Source: Verrucomicrobiota bacterium
GTDB taxonomy: Bacteria > Verrucomicrobiota > Kiritimatiellia > CAIVKH01
NCBI GenBank assembly: GCA_024233345.1
Contig: JACKPT010000008.1
Coordinates: 62,001-126,000, forward strand
Reading direction: 5' to 3'
Length of the DNA: 64,000 nt
Shown: one piece after another, positions 35,077 to 44,864 of the stretch
How the letters are laid out: every line of letters begins with the position of its first letter
Numbering within the stretch: position 1 is the first letter of the stretch
The notes under the pieces: model-generated
The model's database searches: none
Seen by the model: the letters and a program-made list of their open reading frames with translations, nothing else
What the model was told of the DNA's origin: nothing
Program-made: the position numbers and the translations under genes

Positions 35077-35862
35077 ATGGCACTGACGTTGCATAAATTT
35101 TTAAACAGCCTGGGCGGGGCCATTCGGGCCAACGCCGGGGAAGCGCTCGATGACCACATGGACACCCTGAAGAAGAAGCTGCAGGCGGCCGGAGTTCCCT
35201 ACGGCCTTACCCCGGTTCAAATGCTGGCGGTGCAGGCGATCTGCGGCCTCGCGTTTCCCCTGATCTGGGTGGCGATCATGCTCCAGCTCCCTCAGTTCCG
35301 CTTCCTTTTCGCGGGGCCTCAACAAATTATTTTCTACCTGATCCTGATCTTTCTCGGCATGTTCTTCCCGATCATGAACCTGAATGAGCGGGCCCGTGAC
35401 CGCCAGCGCTCGATCGCGCTGATGCTGCCCGACACCCTCGACCTCCTGACCATTACCGTGGAGGCGGGCCTCGACTTTACCACCGCGATGCGCCGGGTGG
35501 CGGAAAAGATGAAGCCGAGCGCGCTGCGCGATGAAATCGAGCGGTTTTTCAACCAGTTGGAGCTGGGTCGGCCCCGCCGAGAGGCCCTCCGCGAGCTTGC
35601 GGACCGGGTGCAGCTCAATGACATGCAGACCGTGGTCTCCGCACTGATTCAGGCTGACCGCCTCGGATCGTCGATTGGCCCCGTTCTCCGGGTCCAATCC
35701 GACATGATTCGCACCCGCCGGGCCCAGCGATGCGAAAAGGCCGCCCAGGAAGCCCCGGTAAAAATGCTTCTGCCCCTCTTGTCCTGTATTTTTCCGGCCG
35801 TTTTTATTATGATTTTTGGACCGGTGATCATCCAAATGATTCAAGATGTATCAGCGAGGTAA
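35077..35862 (+). CDS. tadC: Tad pilus inner-membrane platform protein TadC
   Basis: This 261-residue GspF-like protein is the partner of TadB. The T2SSF core is LDLLTITVEAGLDFTTAMRR and ALIQADRLGSSIGPVLRVQS, followed by the conserved RRAQRCEKAAQEAPVKMLLP and a last membrane segment (PLLSCIFPAVFIMIFGPVII). Two hydrophobic segments precede the core. It has the normal length for the family. The next gene, an FHA protein, starts within ten bases or overlaps the end of tadC. Confidence 0.92.
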   Translation: MALTLHKFLNSLGGAIRANAGEALDDHMDTLKKKLQAAGVPYGLTPVQMLAVQAICGLAFPLIWVAIMLQLPQFRFLFAGPQQIIFYLILIFLGMFFPIMNLNERARDRQRSIALMLPDTLDLLTITVEAGLDFTTAMRRVAEKMKPSALRDEIERFFNQLELGRPRREALRELADRVQLNDMQTVVSALIQADRLGSSIGPVLRVQSDMIRTRRAQRCEKAAQEAPVKMLLPLLSCIFPAVFIMIFGPVIIQMIQDVSAR

Positions 35863-35869
35863 CACAACC

Positions 35870-37330
35870 ATGGATGCCGAACGGAAACTTATTCTCCAAC
35901 TTCCCGGCCAGCCGGAACAGGAGATCCGCCTCGCCGAGGGAACCCTGACCATCGGGCGGTCCCGCTCAGCCGATGTTCGCATCGATGATGGTGGCGTCTC
36001 CCGGATTCACTGCACACTCGATGTTCAGGGCGACGCAGTCTGGCTGCAGGACAACAACAGTTCGGCCGGCACCCAGCTCAATGGGAAGCCCATTTCCGCG
36101 AAGGTCTCCCTTGCCGACACCGATGTGATCACCTGTGGCCCCGCCACACTTGTGGTTCAGATCCCGCCGGTCGCGGAGGCGGATGAAGGCGCCGAGGAAG
36201 AGGGCGGCATGACCCGGATGGCCCCCCCGGGCATGGCCGAGCGGGAGGCCCCGCCCCTCTCGGAAGAGCGTGACACCGGCGGCATGCTGTTCGAGGGCAC
36301 CCGCATGCTCGACCCCTCCGAACTGCGCGGTCTCAAGGCCAGCGAAGCCAAACCAGCCGCGGGCAAAAAGATGTTCCTCGGCACGGTGCTGGTTCTCGCC
36401 CTTCTCGGCAGTGCCGGCTATTTCATCTGGAGTTCCTCCCAGGAGGAAGTGGTCGCGGCGGATGTCGACATCATGAATAATGACTACTCCTTCCAGATTA
36501 CCCTGCCCGATGACTGGGAGGCGGTGAAGGACGACGAGGCGATTCTCGCGTATCAGGGGCCGTCGGAAGCAGGGTCGCCGAGGCTGCGCATTTATGCCGA
36601 CCGCAACCGGGACTACGCCTACACCCCGATCCAGGTCGGGTTTGATGAACTGATCAACGCCCTCAAAGGCACCCCGCGCGCCCTCAAACTACTCGGGAAA
36701 AAGAAGATGACGGTTCAGGACCTGACCGTCATGTTCATCGGGTATCTGCAACCGGAACGACAGGGCAAGGGCATCCTATTGTTCAACGGGGAAGACCGGA
36801 TACTGGTGCTGTGTGACGCCCCCCGGGATGGGTACGGGCAATGGTCGGAAAAATTCACCACGATCCTGCAAAGTTTTACCCTGTTCCGGCCCCAACAAAC
36901 CTTCGACATCGAGCCGGCGGACAAGGCGATGCGCGAGCAGGCCTTGGCCAGGCCCAAGGAATTAATGGCCGAGGCCCAGCGGCAATTCGAACTGGGCACC
37001 GAATACATGCGGAGCCGGGGGGTGCAACTGGCCAACCTCTATCGGGCGGTTCAATGTTTTTCCACCGCCGCCCGGATGACCTCCGCCCTGTCGGTGCGGC
37101 CGGAGTTGTACGAGAAGGCGGTCGGTGAACTGCTCAACGCCGAAGCCCTGTTCAACGAAACCGTGACCGCCCAGTTGTTTGAAATCAAGCTGGCCTACCG
37201 CCAGCGGGATTACGAGACCATGTACTGGGAGGTCCACAAGCTCATGCAGATGGTTCCGGAAAAGGCCAACCCCCACTACCAGGAGGCGTTGCAGTGGTTG
37301 CGGCGCCTGCCCAAGAACTACCAGAGGTAA
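35870..37330 (+). CDS. FHA-TM protein with PsbP/DcrB-like and helical extracytoplasmic domains
   Basis: The protein has 486 residues. A cytoplasmic FHA domain (1-98) reads LTIGRSRSADVRIDDGGVSR, IHCTLDV and SSAGTQLNGK, with the Ser-x-x-His pair retained as SRIH. A Pro/Glu linker and one membrane helix (167-187, FLGTVLVLALLGSAGYFIW) lead to a domain beginning YSFQITLPDDWEAVKDDEAI, which resembles PsbP/DcrB-type folds. The last 130 residues are helical and tetratricopeptide-like. ATG 35870 has a GAGG nearby; ATG 35846 would add eight residues and overlap tadC. It may pass phosphothreonine state across the membrane to the pilus machine, but that is inferred from topology. Confidence 0.8.
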   Translation: MDAERKLILQLPGQPEQEIRLAEGTLTIGRSRSADVRIDDGGVSRIHCTLDVQGDAVWLQDNNSSAGTQLNGKPISAKVSLADTDVITCGPATLVVQIPPVAEADEGAEEEGGMTRMAPPGMAEREAPPLSEERDTGGMLFEGTRMLDPSELRGLKASEAKPAAGKKMFLGTVLVLALLGSAGYFIWSSSQEEVVAADVDIMNNDYSFQITLPDDWEAVKDDEAILAYQGPSEAGSPRLRIYADRNRDYAYTPIQVGFDELINALKGTPRALKLLGKKKMTVQDLTVMFIGYLQPERQGKGILLFNGEDRILVLCDAPRDGYGQWSEKFTTILQSFTLFRPQQTFDIEPADKAMREQALARPKELMAEAQRQFELGTEYMRSRGVQLANLYRAVQCFSTAARMTSALSVRPELYEKAVGELLNAEALFNETVTAQLFEIKLAYRQRDYETMYWEVHKLMQMVPEKANPHYQEALQWLRRLPKNYQR

Positions 37331-37336
37331 TCCGTT

Positions 37337-39160
37337 ATGTCCGCGATCCTGATTGTGCGGCGCGACCGCAAAGAAATTTCCCGCCACGAATTGACCGGCA
37401 CCACCTATGACATCGGGCGATCCCGCCAGGGCGATATTCTCCTCGAGGACGATGAGGTTTCGCGGAAGCACTGCACCCTCACCGTGCAGGATGGCGCCTA
37501 TGTGATCGCCGACGCGGGAAGCCGCAACGGCATTGCCGTCAATGGCGCACTGGCCCAGGAGCCGGTGACCCTCAAGGACGGCGACGAGATTACCGTGGGG
37601 CCGTTTGATCTGACCTTTCACGCGGAAGGCGCGGCGGGTGAACCCGGGGGTGCGGAGGACGATGATGCCTCAACCCGTTTTGTCTCCCAGAAGGAATTGA
37701 AGAAAACCCTGCCCGGGAAACAGGTCGTCGAAGGCGATACCCAGGATCCGGTACGGGTCAAGCTGGAGCTGCTGGAAGGCCCCCTCAAGGGTGCGGTGTA
37801 TCAAAATTGGTCGGGCGACCTTACGATTGGGAGAGGGCTCGACAACCACGTGGTCCTGGTGGATGACGCGGTTTCCATTTACCATGCGCGGATCTACCGC
37901 GTAGGCGACGACTTTTACGTCGAGGATCTCGGCAGCAGCAATGGCTCCTTTCTCCGGGGGGTTCGATGCACCAAGGAGAAACTTCGCAACAAGGATTCCA
38001 TTCGCATTGGCACCACCACCATGGCGTTTACCCGCACCGACCTGCGGGTGCAGAAAAAAGTCCGCAAGATGGCGATGATTGCCTCCGGGGTGGCGATCCT
38101 GCTGGTGTTGCTGGTTTCCTTGCTGACCCCGGATGACCGCGCCGAATTGACCGCGCAGCGGGGATACGCCGCATACAACGAAAAGAACTACGAGAACGCA
38201 CGCGCCCTGTTTGAAGAAGCATTGGCCATCGACAAAAACAACCAGGCGGCGCGGGATGGTATCAACAAGCTGAAAAGCCGGGACAACCGGCTGCGCACCC
38301 TCGCCGAGGCCCGCACCGCGATGGAGAGCGGCCTGTATGACAAGGCACAAGACCTGTGTGACGCAATCATCAAAACCTATTCCGCCTCGGAATCCCGTTC
38401 CGCGCGAAGCCTCAAGGAGGCTATCCGGGTGTTTCAGGAGGCGATGATTGCCTATGACGCCGCGAATTGGACCGACGCGGTCCGCATCCTCAAGCAGTTG
38501 GTTGTGGACTACCCCAACCTTGACGAGGTCAAGCGGCGGCTCACCGCCGCAGAGGCGGAATACCAGGCCGAGCAGGCGTTGATCAAGGCGCAGGATGCGG
38601 CGTCGCGCGGGCAAATTGATATTTCACGCGGTTTCATTCAGATGGTCCCGGCCTCAAGCATGTATTTCATTGCCGCCAAGGAACTGGATTCATCCCTGAC
38701 CTGGCTGGGCGAAGTCAGCGACCTGCTCAAGTCGGACCGGGTTGCCGACATGAAAACCGTCATCACGGCTCTCGAGGGTACCGGACACCCGCTGGAAGCC
38801 ACCGGAATCGATCCGGTTCAACTCAAGGACCGGGTGGTGCAGCGGCTGGTGGAAATTTCCACCACCAAGACCGAGCAGGCCAAACTGGCCATGGCCAAGG
38901 GGGATCGGCGCACCGCCTACCAATTGTTTGAGGACGCCATCGCTGCCAACGCAGACAATACCGAGGCCGCCGAGGGCTCCCAGGCGATCCAGAAACTGGT
39001 TCAACAGGATTGCATTGCCCTGTTCAAACAGGCCCAGCGGGAAGTGTCGCTCGGACAGCGCGACAAGGCGCGGGCGATCTACGAAGACATCATCGAGAAG
39101 GCGCTCCCCGGCGACACCTTCCAGCGCCGGGCCATGCAGGAATTGGGGCGGACCGAGTAA
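37337..39160 (+). CDS. tandem-FHA membrane protein with extracytoplasmic tetratricopeptide-like repeats
   Basis: The protein has 607 residues. FHA 1 (1-96) has YDIGRSRQGDILLEDDEVSR with SRKH and SRNGIAVNG. FHA 2 (about 140-235) has LTIGRGLDNHVVLVDDAVSI, where SIYH preserves the Ser-x-x-His spacing, and GSSNGSFLRG. One membrane helix (244-263) is followed by about 340 residues of helical repeats (YAAYNEKNYENARALFEEAL, AKLAMAKGDRRTAYQLFEDA) of tetratricopeptide type. The gene starts six bases after the preceding FHA gene and ends the rightward pilus operon. It probably scaffolds phosphorylated partners inside and pilus or envelope parts outside; this is inference. Confidence 0.85.
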   Translation: MSAILIVRRDRKEISRHELTGTTYDIGRSRQGDILLEDDEVSRKHCTLTVQDGAYVIADAGSRNGIAVNGALAQEPVTLKDGDEITVGPFDLTFHAEGAAGEPGGAEDDDASTRFVSQKELKKTLPGKQVVEGDTQDPVRVKLELLEGPLKGAVYQNWSGDLTIGRGLDNHVVLVDDAVSIYHARIYRVGDDFYVEDLGSSNGSFLRGVRCTKEKLRNKDSIRIGTTTMAFTRTDLRVQKKVRKMAMIASGVAILLVLLVSLLTPDDRAELTAQRGYAAYNEKNYENARALFEEALAIDKNNQAARDGINKLKSRDNRLRTLAEARTAMESGLYDKAQDLCDAIIKTYSASESRSARSLKEAIRVFQEAMIAYDAANWTDAVRILKQLVVDYPNLDEVKRRLTAAEAEYQAEQALIKAQDAASRGQIDISRGFIQMVPASSMYFIAAKELDSSLTWLGEVSDLLKSDRVADMKTVITALEGTGHPLEATGIDPVQLKDRVVQRLVEISTTKTEQAKLAMAKGDRRTAYQLFEDAIAANADNTEAAEGSQAIQKLVQQDCIALFKQAQREVSLGQRDKARAIYEDIIEKALPGDTFQRRAMQELGRTE

Positions 39161-39313
39161 TCGCAACCGGTTACGACCCTGTCACATCATCCGGCGCTCC
39201 GACATTCTGTCCCGACAAGCCTGGGGTTTCCAGCCGGTGGAATCGGCAACGCGGGCCAGGGAAACGAAAGAAAGACTACATTCCCAGGGCTCTCCACGGT
39301 ATGTATAGTTGGT

Positions 39314-42300
39314 ATGCATCCATACCAATACCTGGTCACGGCCGCCATCGTCCTGTCCGCTGCAAGCGGAATGGCGAGGGACGGTCTGACCTGGACCCCG
39401 CTGTCCACCACCCGTGATGAACTGCCCCCGGCCAATGGCAGCAACCAGCAGACGACCTGTGTAACCGCAGATGTGGATGGCGACGGAGCCACGGATTTTT
39501 TTATCACCGACCGATCCACCACGCCCTCGGTCTTGCTGTACCGGCGGGTGGCCGATGGCTGGGAGATCTACGTGGTAGACAATACCGCGTTGCCGATCGA
39601 AGCGGGGGGCGATGCCGCTGACATTGATGGCGACGGTGACCTCGATCTTGCGCTCGGTCAGGACTCCTCCGGCGGCACGGTCTGGTGGTGGGAAAATCCG
39701 GGGAGCCTGCTGGCGACCAACACTCCCTGGACCCGGCGAATCATCAAGTCAGGCGGAGGGTCCATGCAGCACGATCAGCGCTTTGGCGACCTGGATGGCG
39801 ATGGGCGGCTGGAGTTTGCCACCTGGGTCAACAATGCCAACCGGGTCGAGGTGTACGAGATTCCTTCCGATCCAACCACCTCGCCGTGGACACTCAGCGA
39901 CAGCCTGACCCTTTCCGGGGAGGGAATGGATGTCGCGGATGTCGATCGCGACGGGGTTCTGGACCTCATTGCCGGGGGACACTGGATACGGCATGCCGGC
40001 GGAGGGAGCTATACCGCGAATCCCATCGACGCCTCCTACGGTTCGAGCCGGGTGATCGCGGGCCAGTTTATCCCCGGGGGACGGCCCGAAGTCCTGCTGA
40101 ACTCCGGGGATACCACCGGCCCTCTCGTTTTCTATGTGTGGGATGGATTCGCATGGAGCAACCGGACCCTCCTGGCATCCGTGGACCATGGACATACCCT
40201 CGAGGCCGGCGATATCGACGGGGACGGGTATCTCGACCTCTTTGCCGCCGAGATGGGCAATCCCGGTGCGGGCGCAGCCTGCAAGGCATGGATCGGCTGG
40301 GGCGACGGGACCGGCGGATTCACCTTCGAACTGATCAGCACCGGCATCGCCAACCACATGTCGCGATTGGCAGATGCCGATGGGGACGGGGATCTCGATA
40401 TCGTGATGAAGCCCTACAACTTCGGGGCGCCCCGGGTGGATGTATTCCTGAACAACGGCACCGGCAATGTCCGTATGTTCAACGACACCGACGAGGGCCG
40501 GGCCTGCTATCGGATCGAGACCCGCTCCGCCACGTACCTGTTCGACAAGGCGGGCGGAGGTCTGGTCAGCCTGCTCGACCGGGATGGCACCGACTGGATC
40601 CAGTGGAACCCCGCCGCCGGTTCTGCGGGAGCTTACCGGGGGATCCCGAATCTCGCGGAGCTTCATCCCGGTCTCGACGGTGGGGTCACCACCACCATGG
40701 ACCCCTTGGCAACCCCGCTGCTCAGGGCAACCCTCGAGACCTCCCGCAACGGGTGGGAGGCGAGGTGGGAATTTTTTGCCGATCATGCGGTGATGACCCT
40801 CCACACCATGCCCGCCGCCACTCCGTACTGGATTCTGTACGAGGGTACGCCGGGCGGGGCCATCGACCCCGCCGACCGGCTTTTCCTTTCCAACGGCCGT
40901 GACTATGCCTCCGACCTCGATCACCCCTGGGGTGCGGGGAAGCTTGTTCCGGATAATTTCGAGGATATCGCCAATACCTCCGGGGCCGCCCCGGGAACGG
41001 AGTGGGCCTACATCACCGCAAGCGAGACCAACCGCGCGCTGTTCCTTGCCCTCACGGACGATACGGTGGAGGACGACTACTGGCAGCTTGACGATAACAT
41101 GACCGTACTCGGGTTCGGGCGGTCGGATGCATCCCAACCCCTGATCACTGCGGCCTCCAACCGTTTGGTCGTCGGGTTTGCCGAGGCCGGTCATCCGGAG
41201 ATGATTCAGCAAGCGCTTCACCAGGCGTGGGACGCGAAGGCTCCCTTCAGTTCCGGAACCGCCCCCTTCACCGGGCTTCCATTCAACGAAGTACTCATCG
41301 ACACCAACCACATGGGGCACCGGGTCGTAGCCGATATCGATGGGGACGGGGCCAACGACATTCTCAGCGTGAACTTCATCGACGGGGCGCACGCGGTTGT
41401 CTGGTACGCCTACCCGGAGTGGACCCGCCATGTTATCGTCGAAATGAACACCTACGGGGATTATACCCAGTACCGGTCGGATGACCTTGCGGCCGCAGAT
41501 ATCGATGGGGATGGAGATCTCGACGCAATCGGTCGGGTGGGGCCCGCTGATGACGGAAACGGTCTCGTGGTGTGGTGGGAGAATCCACGTCCCGGCGGAG
41601 CCGCCACCAATCGACCCTGGACCCGTCATGACATCGGGAACACCGACTATGTCAAGGACCTCGCGGTGGAGGACTTCGATCTGGACGGTCGCCCCGATGT
41701 CGCGGCGCGGGAAACCGAGGAAACCCATGTCTTTCGCCAGGCCTCCTCATCCATGTGGGTGCGGGTGCTTCAACGGGCCCACCCATCGCATGAGGGCATG
41801 GCCAGCGGTGATCTGGATGCCGATGGCGATCCCGACCTCGTCCTGAACGGCTTCTGGCTTCGCAATCCCCACCCGGCCGATCTGACCAATGCCTGGACCG
41901 ATCACAGCATCGACGCAACCTGGTACACCCAATCCGGCGGCTGGCAGGCGAATAACAGCAATGTCGAGGTCGGCGACCTGAATGATGACGGGCGACTGGA
42001 TGTCATCCTGTCCCAGTCCGAGCTTCCAGGGTATCCGCTGTCATGGTACGAGGCGGTGGATCCGGTCAACGGGCCGTGGACCGAACATGTCATCGAACCG
42101 GTCTTTGACTATTGCCAGACGATTCAGGCGGGCGACATCAACCGGGACGGGAAACTCGACCTGCTTGCGGCGGAGTTTCCCCGCTACGATGCCCCCTACC
42201 CGGTCCGCATTTACTACAATGAAGGCGGAGGGCAATCGTGGATTATCCAGGAACTCTCCGACCTCGGGATCTATCACGGAGTCCTTGGCGATGTGGGCAG

Positions 42301-44848
42301 CGACCGGGACCTCGACGTGGTCGGAGTCCGCAGCTATGACGAATCCCCTATCCTGATCTGGGAAAACCAGCTCGCGAACCTCGTGTATCCCCTGACCGAC
42401 TGGCAGTATATCCAGGTCGACGACAGCCGTGCCAAGTGGGGCGACTGGGATACCCCGACCTGGTCGAAATACTTCGGCCTCGCCATGGCCGACGCCACTG
42501 GAGACGGATTCCAGGACATCGTGTCGGGTCGGTATTTTTACCGTAATCCTGGCGGCGCGATGACTGCGGCATGGACCCGCGTGGACTTGGGGTTGAATTG
42601 TGACGCGGGTCTGTTCTCTGATGTCGATGGTGACGGATGGGCTGACGTGATCGCACCCGCCGGGGACAAGGTGTACTGGCTGGAAGCCACCGCGTCCGAT
42701 GGTTCAACCTGGTCAAACACGGTCATCGACGCCGCCTTTCCCAAGCCCGATCATGGGAATCCACAGGGCTACCGTTCCGCCCAGATTCTGGAGGGGGGAC
42801 GCCCGGAAATTGTCCTGAACGGGGACTCGCTGTACCTGTATACGGTTCCGGAAACCTCCCCCGAAACCGGGGGCTGGTCGCGGGTCGCAATCGTGGCGGA
42901 GTCGAACGGCGAGGGCATCGGGATCGGAGATATCGATGGAGACGGCGATCTCGATGTCGCGGTCGCCCACAATGGGCCCTCCCTGCCTGAGGGATCGGTG
43001 AAATGGGCCCGCAATCCGGGGAATGCCACCGGGCTCTGGACCACCCATGCGGTTGGCGGCATCGCCAACGGCTATGCCGACCGGGTCGCGATCGCCGAAC
43101 TCAACGGCGACGGACGGCCAGATATCGTGGTCACCGAGGAAGGCCAATCCCTGGCGCCCGAATGGAGCACCTATTGGTTCGAGGCCCCCGCAGATCCTGC
43201 CCAGTCGAACTGGATCCGCCACACCCTTGTTACCCAGCACACCTCGAACGCCATGGATGTCGAGGATATGGATAATGACGGCGACATCGACATCATTGTG
43301 GGCGAGCACCGGGGCACGGAAAAACTATCGGTGTGGGAGAACGACGGCGCGGGGAACTTCACCGAACAGGTGGTCGACACCGGGAAGGAAAGTCATCTCG
43401 GGGCCCGGGCGGCTGACCTCGATGACGACGGGGATTTCGACCTCGTCAGCATCTGCTGGGATGACTACCAGGATCTCCATGTGTGGCGGAATGACAACGG
43501 AGGGGTGGGCGCGATCATCGCGTCCAATCGCGCCCCGGTGGTCCATGCGGGACCGGACCGGTTTGTCCTTCTCCCCCAGGTGACGGTTGATCTCGACGGC
43601 TCGATAACCGATGACGGCAAGCCCGCAGACGGGATCATCTCCTCCCGGTGGGAAGTGGTGTCCGGACCTCCGGGAGTCGTGGTCGACAATCCCTCCGCCC
43701 CCCGGACCTTCGCGACCTTTCCCGGTACAGGAACCTGGGAGCTGGAGCTGATCGGATGGGACTCGCTCCTCGCCGCAACCAGCCGGGTTACCGTGCGGGT
43801 CGGGGAGGCGGGCAGCGACCTCCTGCTCGACTGGCGGTTCCGCGAAGGCCAGGGCGCCACTGTGGGTGACGAGAGCCTCTACCTGAACCATGGCACGCTT
43901 AACGGGGCGGGCTGGCATTCCGGCCGGTTCGATACCGCCCTTTCACTCGACGGGTTCAACCAGTATGCCTCCCGCGCCAGCGCCTCGCTCAACGGCCCCT
44001 TCCCCGGCAAGGATGCCGCCGCCACCGACTTCTCCGTATGCGCATGGATCAAGCTCGATACCCTGGGCCAGCGAAACCCGGTTTGCGGCAAACAGGGCAA
44101 CGAGCAGCGCGGGTTCATGTTCATGATCGAATCGTCGGACAGCCTCGCCCTCGAGGTGTTTCGCGCAACCGGGTCACCGGGCACCCGGGTCGCATCCTCC
44201 GCCACCCTGTCCGCCGGGGCGTGGACCCATGTTGCCGCCACCTACACCTTCGTAGCCGATGGCACCTCGCTTGTCCGGCTCTACATCAACGGCATCGAGG
44301 ACGGGGGAACCGACTTCGCCGAGGGGCCGGTGACGGTCAACACCACCAGCCTGGATGTCGGCCGCTACTACTGGTCCTCCTCGCACCACCCCCATTTCGA
44401 CGGCCTGATCGATGAGGTCCAGGTATTTTCCCGCGCCCTCACCCCGGGGGAGATTCAGACCGTGATGGGGGGCGATGTGGACCGAGACGGCCTGCCCGAC
44501 GGGTGGGAGTTCGAGATGCTTGGCACCACCGCCTACAACGGCTCGGTTGACCTCGACGGGGACCACGCCGGAAACCTCGACGAATACCTTTCCGATACCC
44601 ATCCCACCAACGGACAGGATGTACTCCGCGCCCGCCTCAACCTGGTCAGCAATCATATCGAGGTGATATTCGATGCCTCTACCGCCCGGGTGTATTCGCT
44701 CCGCTCGGCCGATACCAGGATTCCCCTCCAGTGGCAGGAGGTCCCCGGCGCCACCGGTCATTGGGGCCTGGGTATCGAGGATCGCATGATGGACCCCCGT
44801 GAGCATGCCACCGGACGCCTCTACCAGCTCCGGGCAATCCTGCCCTGA
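39314..44848 (+). CDS. giant exported protein with VCBS/FG-GAP repeats, PKD-like and LamG domains
   Basis: The protein has 1844 residues. A signal peptide (LVTAAIVLSAASGMA) precedes many VCBS/FG-GAP repeats with calcium loops such as DVDGDGATDFFITD and DIDGDGDLDLAL, in blocks at about 45-360 and 670-1400. Between them lies an unrecognised beta-rich insert (about 390-640). A PKD/K319L-like domain (PVVHAGPDRFVLLPQVTVDL) and a LamG/concanavalin-like domain (DWRFREGQGATVGDESLYLN to LIDEVQVFSRAL) follow, then DVDRDGLPDGWEFEML and a short C-terminal domain. No catalytic motif is evident, so adhesion, polysaccharide binding or surface display is likely. The C-terminal plan matches the truncated fragment near position 1500. 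It may be transcribed separately from the pilus operon, 153 bases upstream. Confidence 0.85.
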   Translation: MHPYQYLVTAAIVLSAASGMARDGLTWTPLSTTRDELPPANGSNQQTTCVTADVDGDGATDFFITDRSTTPSVLLYRRVADGWEIYVVDNTALPIEAGGDAADIDGDGDLDLALGQDSSGGTVWWWENPGSLLATNTPWTRRIIKSGGGSMQHDQRFGDLDGDGRLEFATWVNNANRVEVYEIPSDPTTSPWTLSDSLTLSGEGMDVADVDRDGVLDLIAGGHWIRHAGGGSYTANPIDASYGSSRVIAGQFIPGGRPEVLLNSGDTTGPLVFYVWDGFAWSNRTLLASVDHGHTLEAGDIDGDGYLDLFAAEMGNPGAGAACKAWIGWGDGTGGFTFELISTGIANHMSRLADADGDGDLDIVMKPYNFGAPRVDVFLNNGTGNVRMFNDTDEGRACYRIETRSATYLFDKAGGGLVSLLDRDGTDWIQWNPAAGSAGAYRGIPNLAELHPGLDGGVTTTMDPLATPLLRATLETSRNGWEARWEFFADHAVMTLHTMPAATPYWILYEGTPGGAIDPADRLFLSNGRDYASDLDHPWGAGKLVPDNFEDIANTSGAAPGTEWAYITASETNRALFLALTDDTVEDDYWQLDDNMTVLGFGRSDASQPLITAASNRLVVGFAEAGHPEMIQQALHQAWDAKAPFSSGTAPFTGLPFNEVLIDTNHMGHRVVADIDGDGANDILSVNFIDGAHAVVWYAYPEWTRHVIVEMNTYGDYTQYRSDDLAAADIDGDGDLDAIGRVGPADDGNGLVVWWENPRPGGAATNRPWTRHDIGNTDYVKDLAVEDFDLDGRPDVAARETEETHVFRQASSSMWVRVLQRAHPSHEGMASGDLDADGDPDLVLNGFWLRNPHPADLTNAWTDHSIDATWYTQSGGWQANNSNVEVGDLNDDGRLDVILSQSELPGYPLSWYEAVDPVNGPWTEHVIEPVFDYCQTIQAGDINRDGKLDLLAAEFPRYDAPYPVRIYYNEGGGQSWIIQELSDLGIYHGVLGDVGSDRDLDVVGVRSYDESPILIWENQLANLVYPLTDWQYIQVDDSRAKWGDWDTPTWSKYFGLAMADATGDGFQDIVSGRYFYRNPGGAMTAAWTRVDLGLNCDAGLFSDVDGDGWADVIAPAGDKVYWLEATASDGSTWSNTVIDAAFPKPDHGNPQGYRSAQILEGGRPEIVLNGDSLYLYTVPETSPETGGWSRVAIVAESNGEGIGIGDIDGDGDLDVAVAHNGPSLPEGSVKWARNPGNATGLWTTHAVGGIANGYADRVAIAELNGDGRPDIVVTEEGQSLAPEWSTYWFEAPADPAQSNWIRHTLVTQHTSNAMDVEDMDNDGDIDIIVGEHRGTEKLSVWENDGAGNFTEQVVDTGKESHLGARAADLDDDGDFDLVSICWDDYQDLHVWRNDNGGVGAIIASNRAPVVHAGPDRFVLLPQVTVDLDGSITDDGKPADGIISSRWEVVSGPPGVVVDNPSAPRTFATFPGTGTWELELIGWDSLLAATSRVTVRVGEAGSDLLLDWRFREGQGATVGDESLYLNHGTLNGAGWHSGRFDTALSLDGFNQYASRASASLNGPFPGKDAAATDFSVCAWIKLDTLGQRNPVCGKQGNEQRGFMFMIESSDSLALEVFRATGSPGTRVASSATLSAGAWTHVAATYTFVADGTSLVRLYINGIEDGGTDFAEGPVTVNTTSLDVGRYYWSSSHHPHFDGLIDEVQVFSRALTPGEIQTVMGGDVDRDGLPDGWEFEMLGTTAYNGSVDLDGDHAGNLDEYLSDTHPTNGQDVLRARLNLVSNHIEVIFDASTARVYSLRSADTRIPLQWQEVPGATGHWGLGIEDRMMDPREHATGRLYQLRAILP

Positions 44849-44864
44849 CCCCCTGTCGCCTGCA

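Noticed and set aside
21741..39160. Type VI secretion locus
   Set aside because: FHA, kinase and PP2C resemble the T6SS phosphorylation pathway, but no TssB/C, VgrG, ClpV or Hcp genes are present, while pilin, CpaB, CpaF, TadB and TadC are clear.
39749..41728. 659-codon minus-strand frame inside the VCBS gene
   Set aside because: Antisense shadow: the repeated DxDGDGD codons read backwards give an open Ile/Pro/Val-rich frame without motifs.
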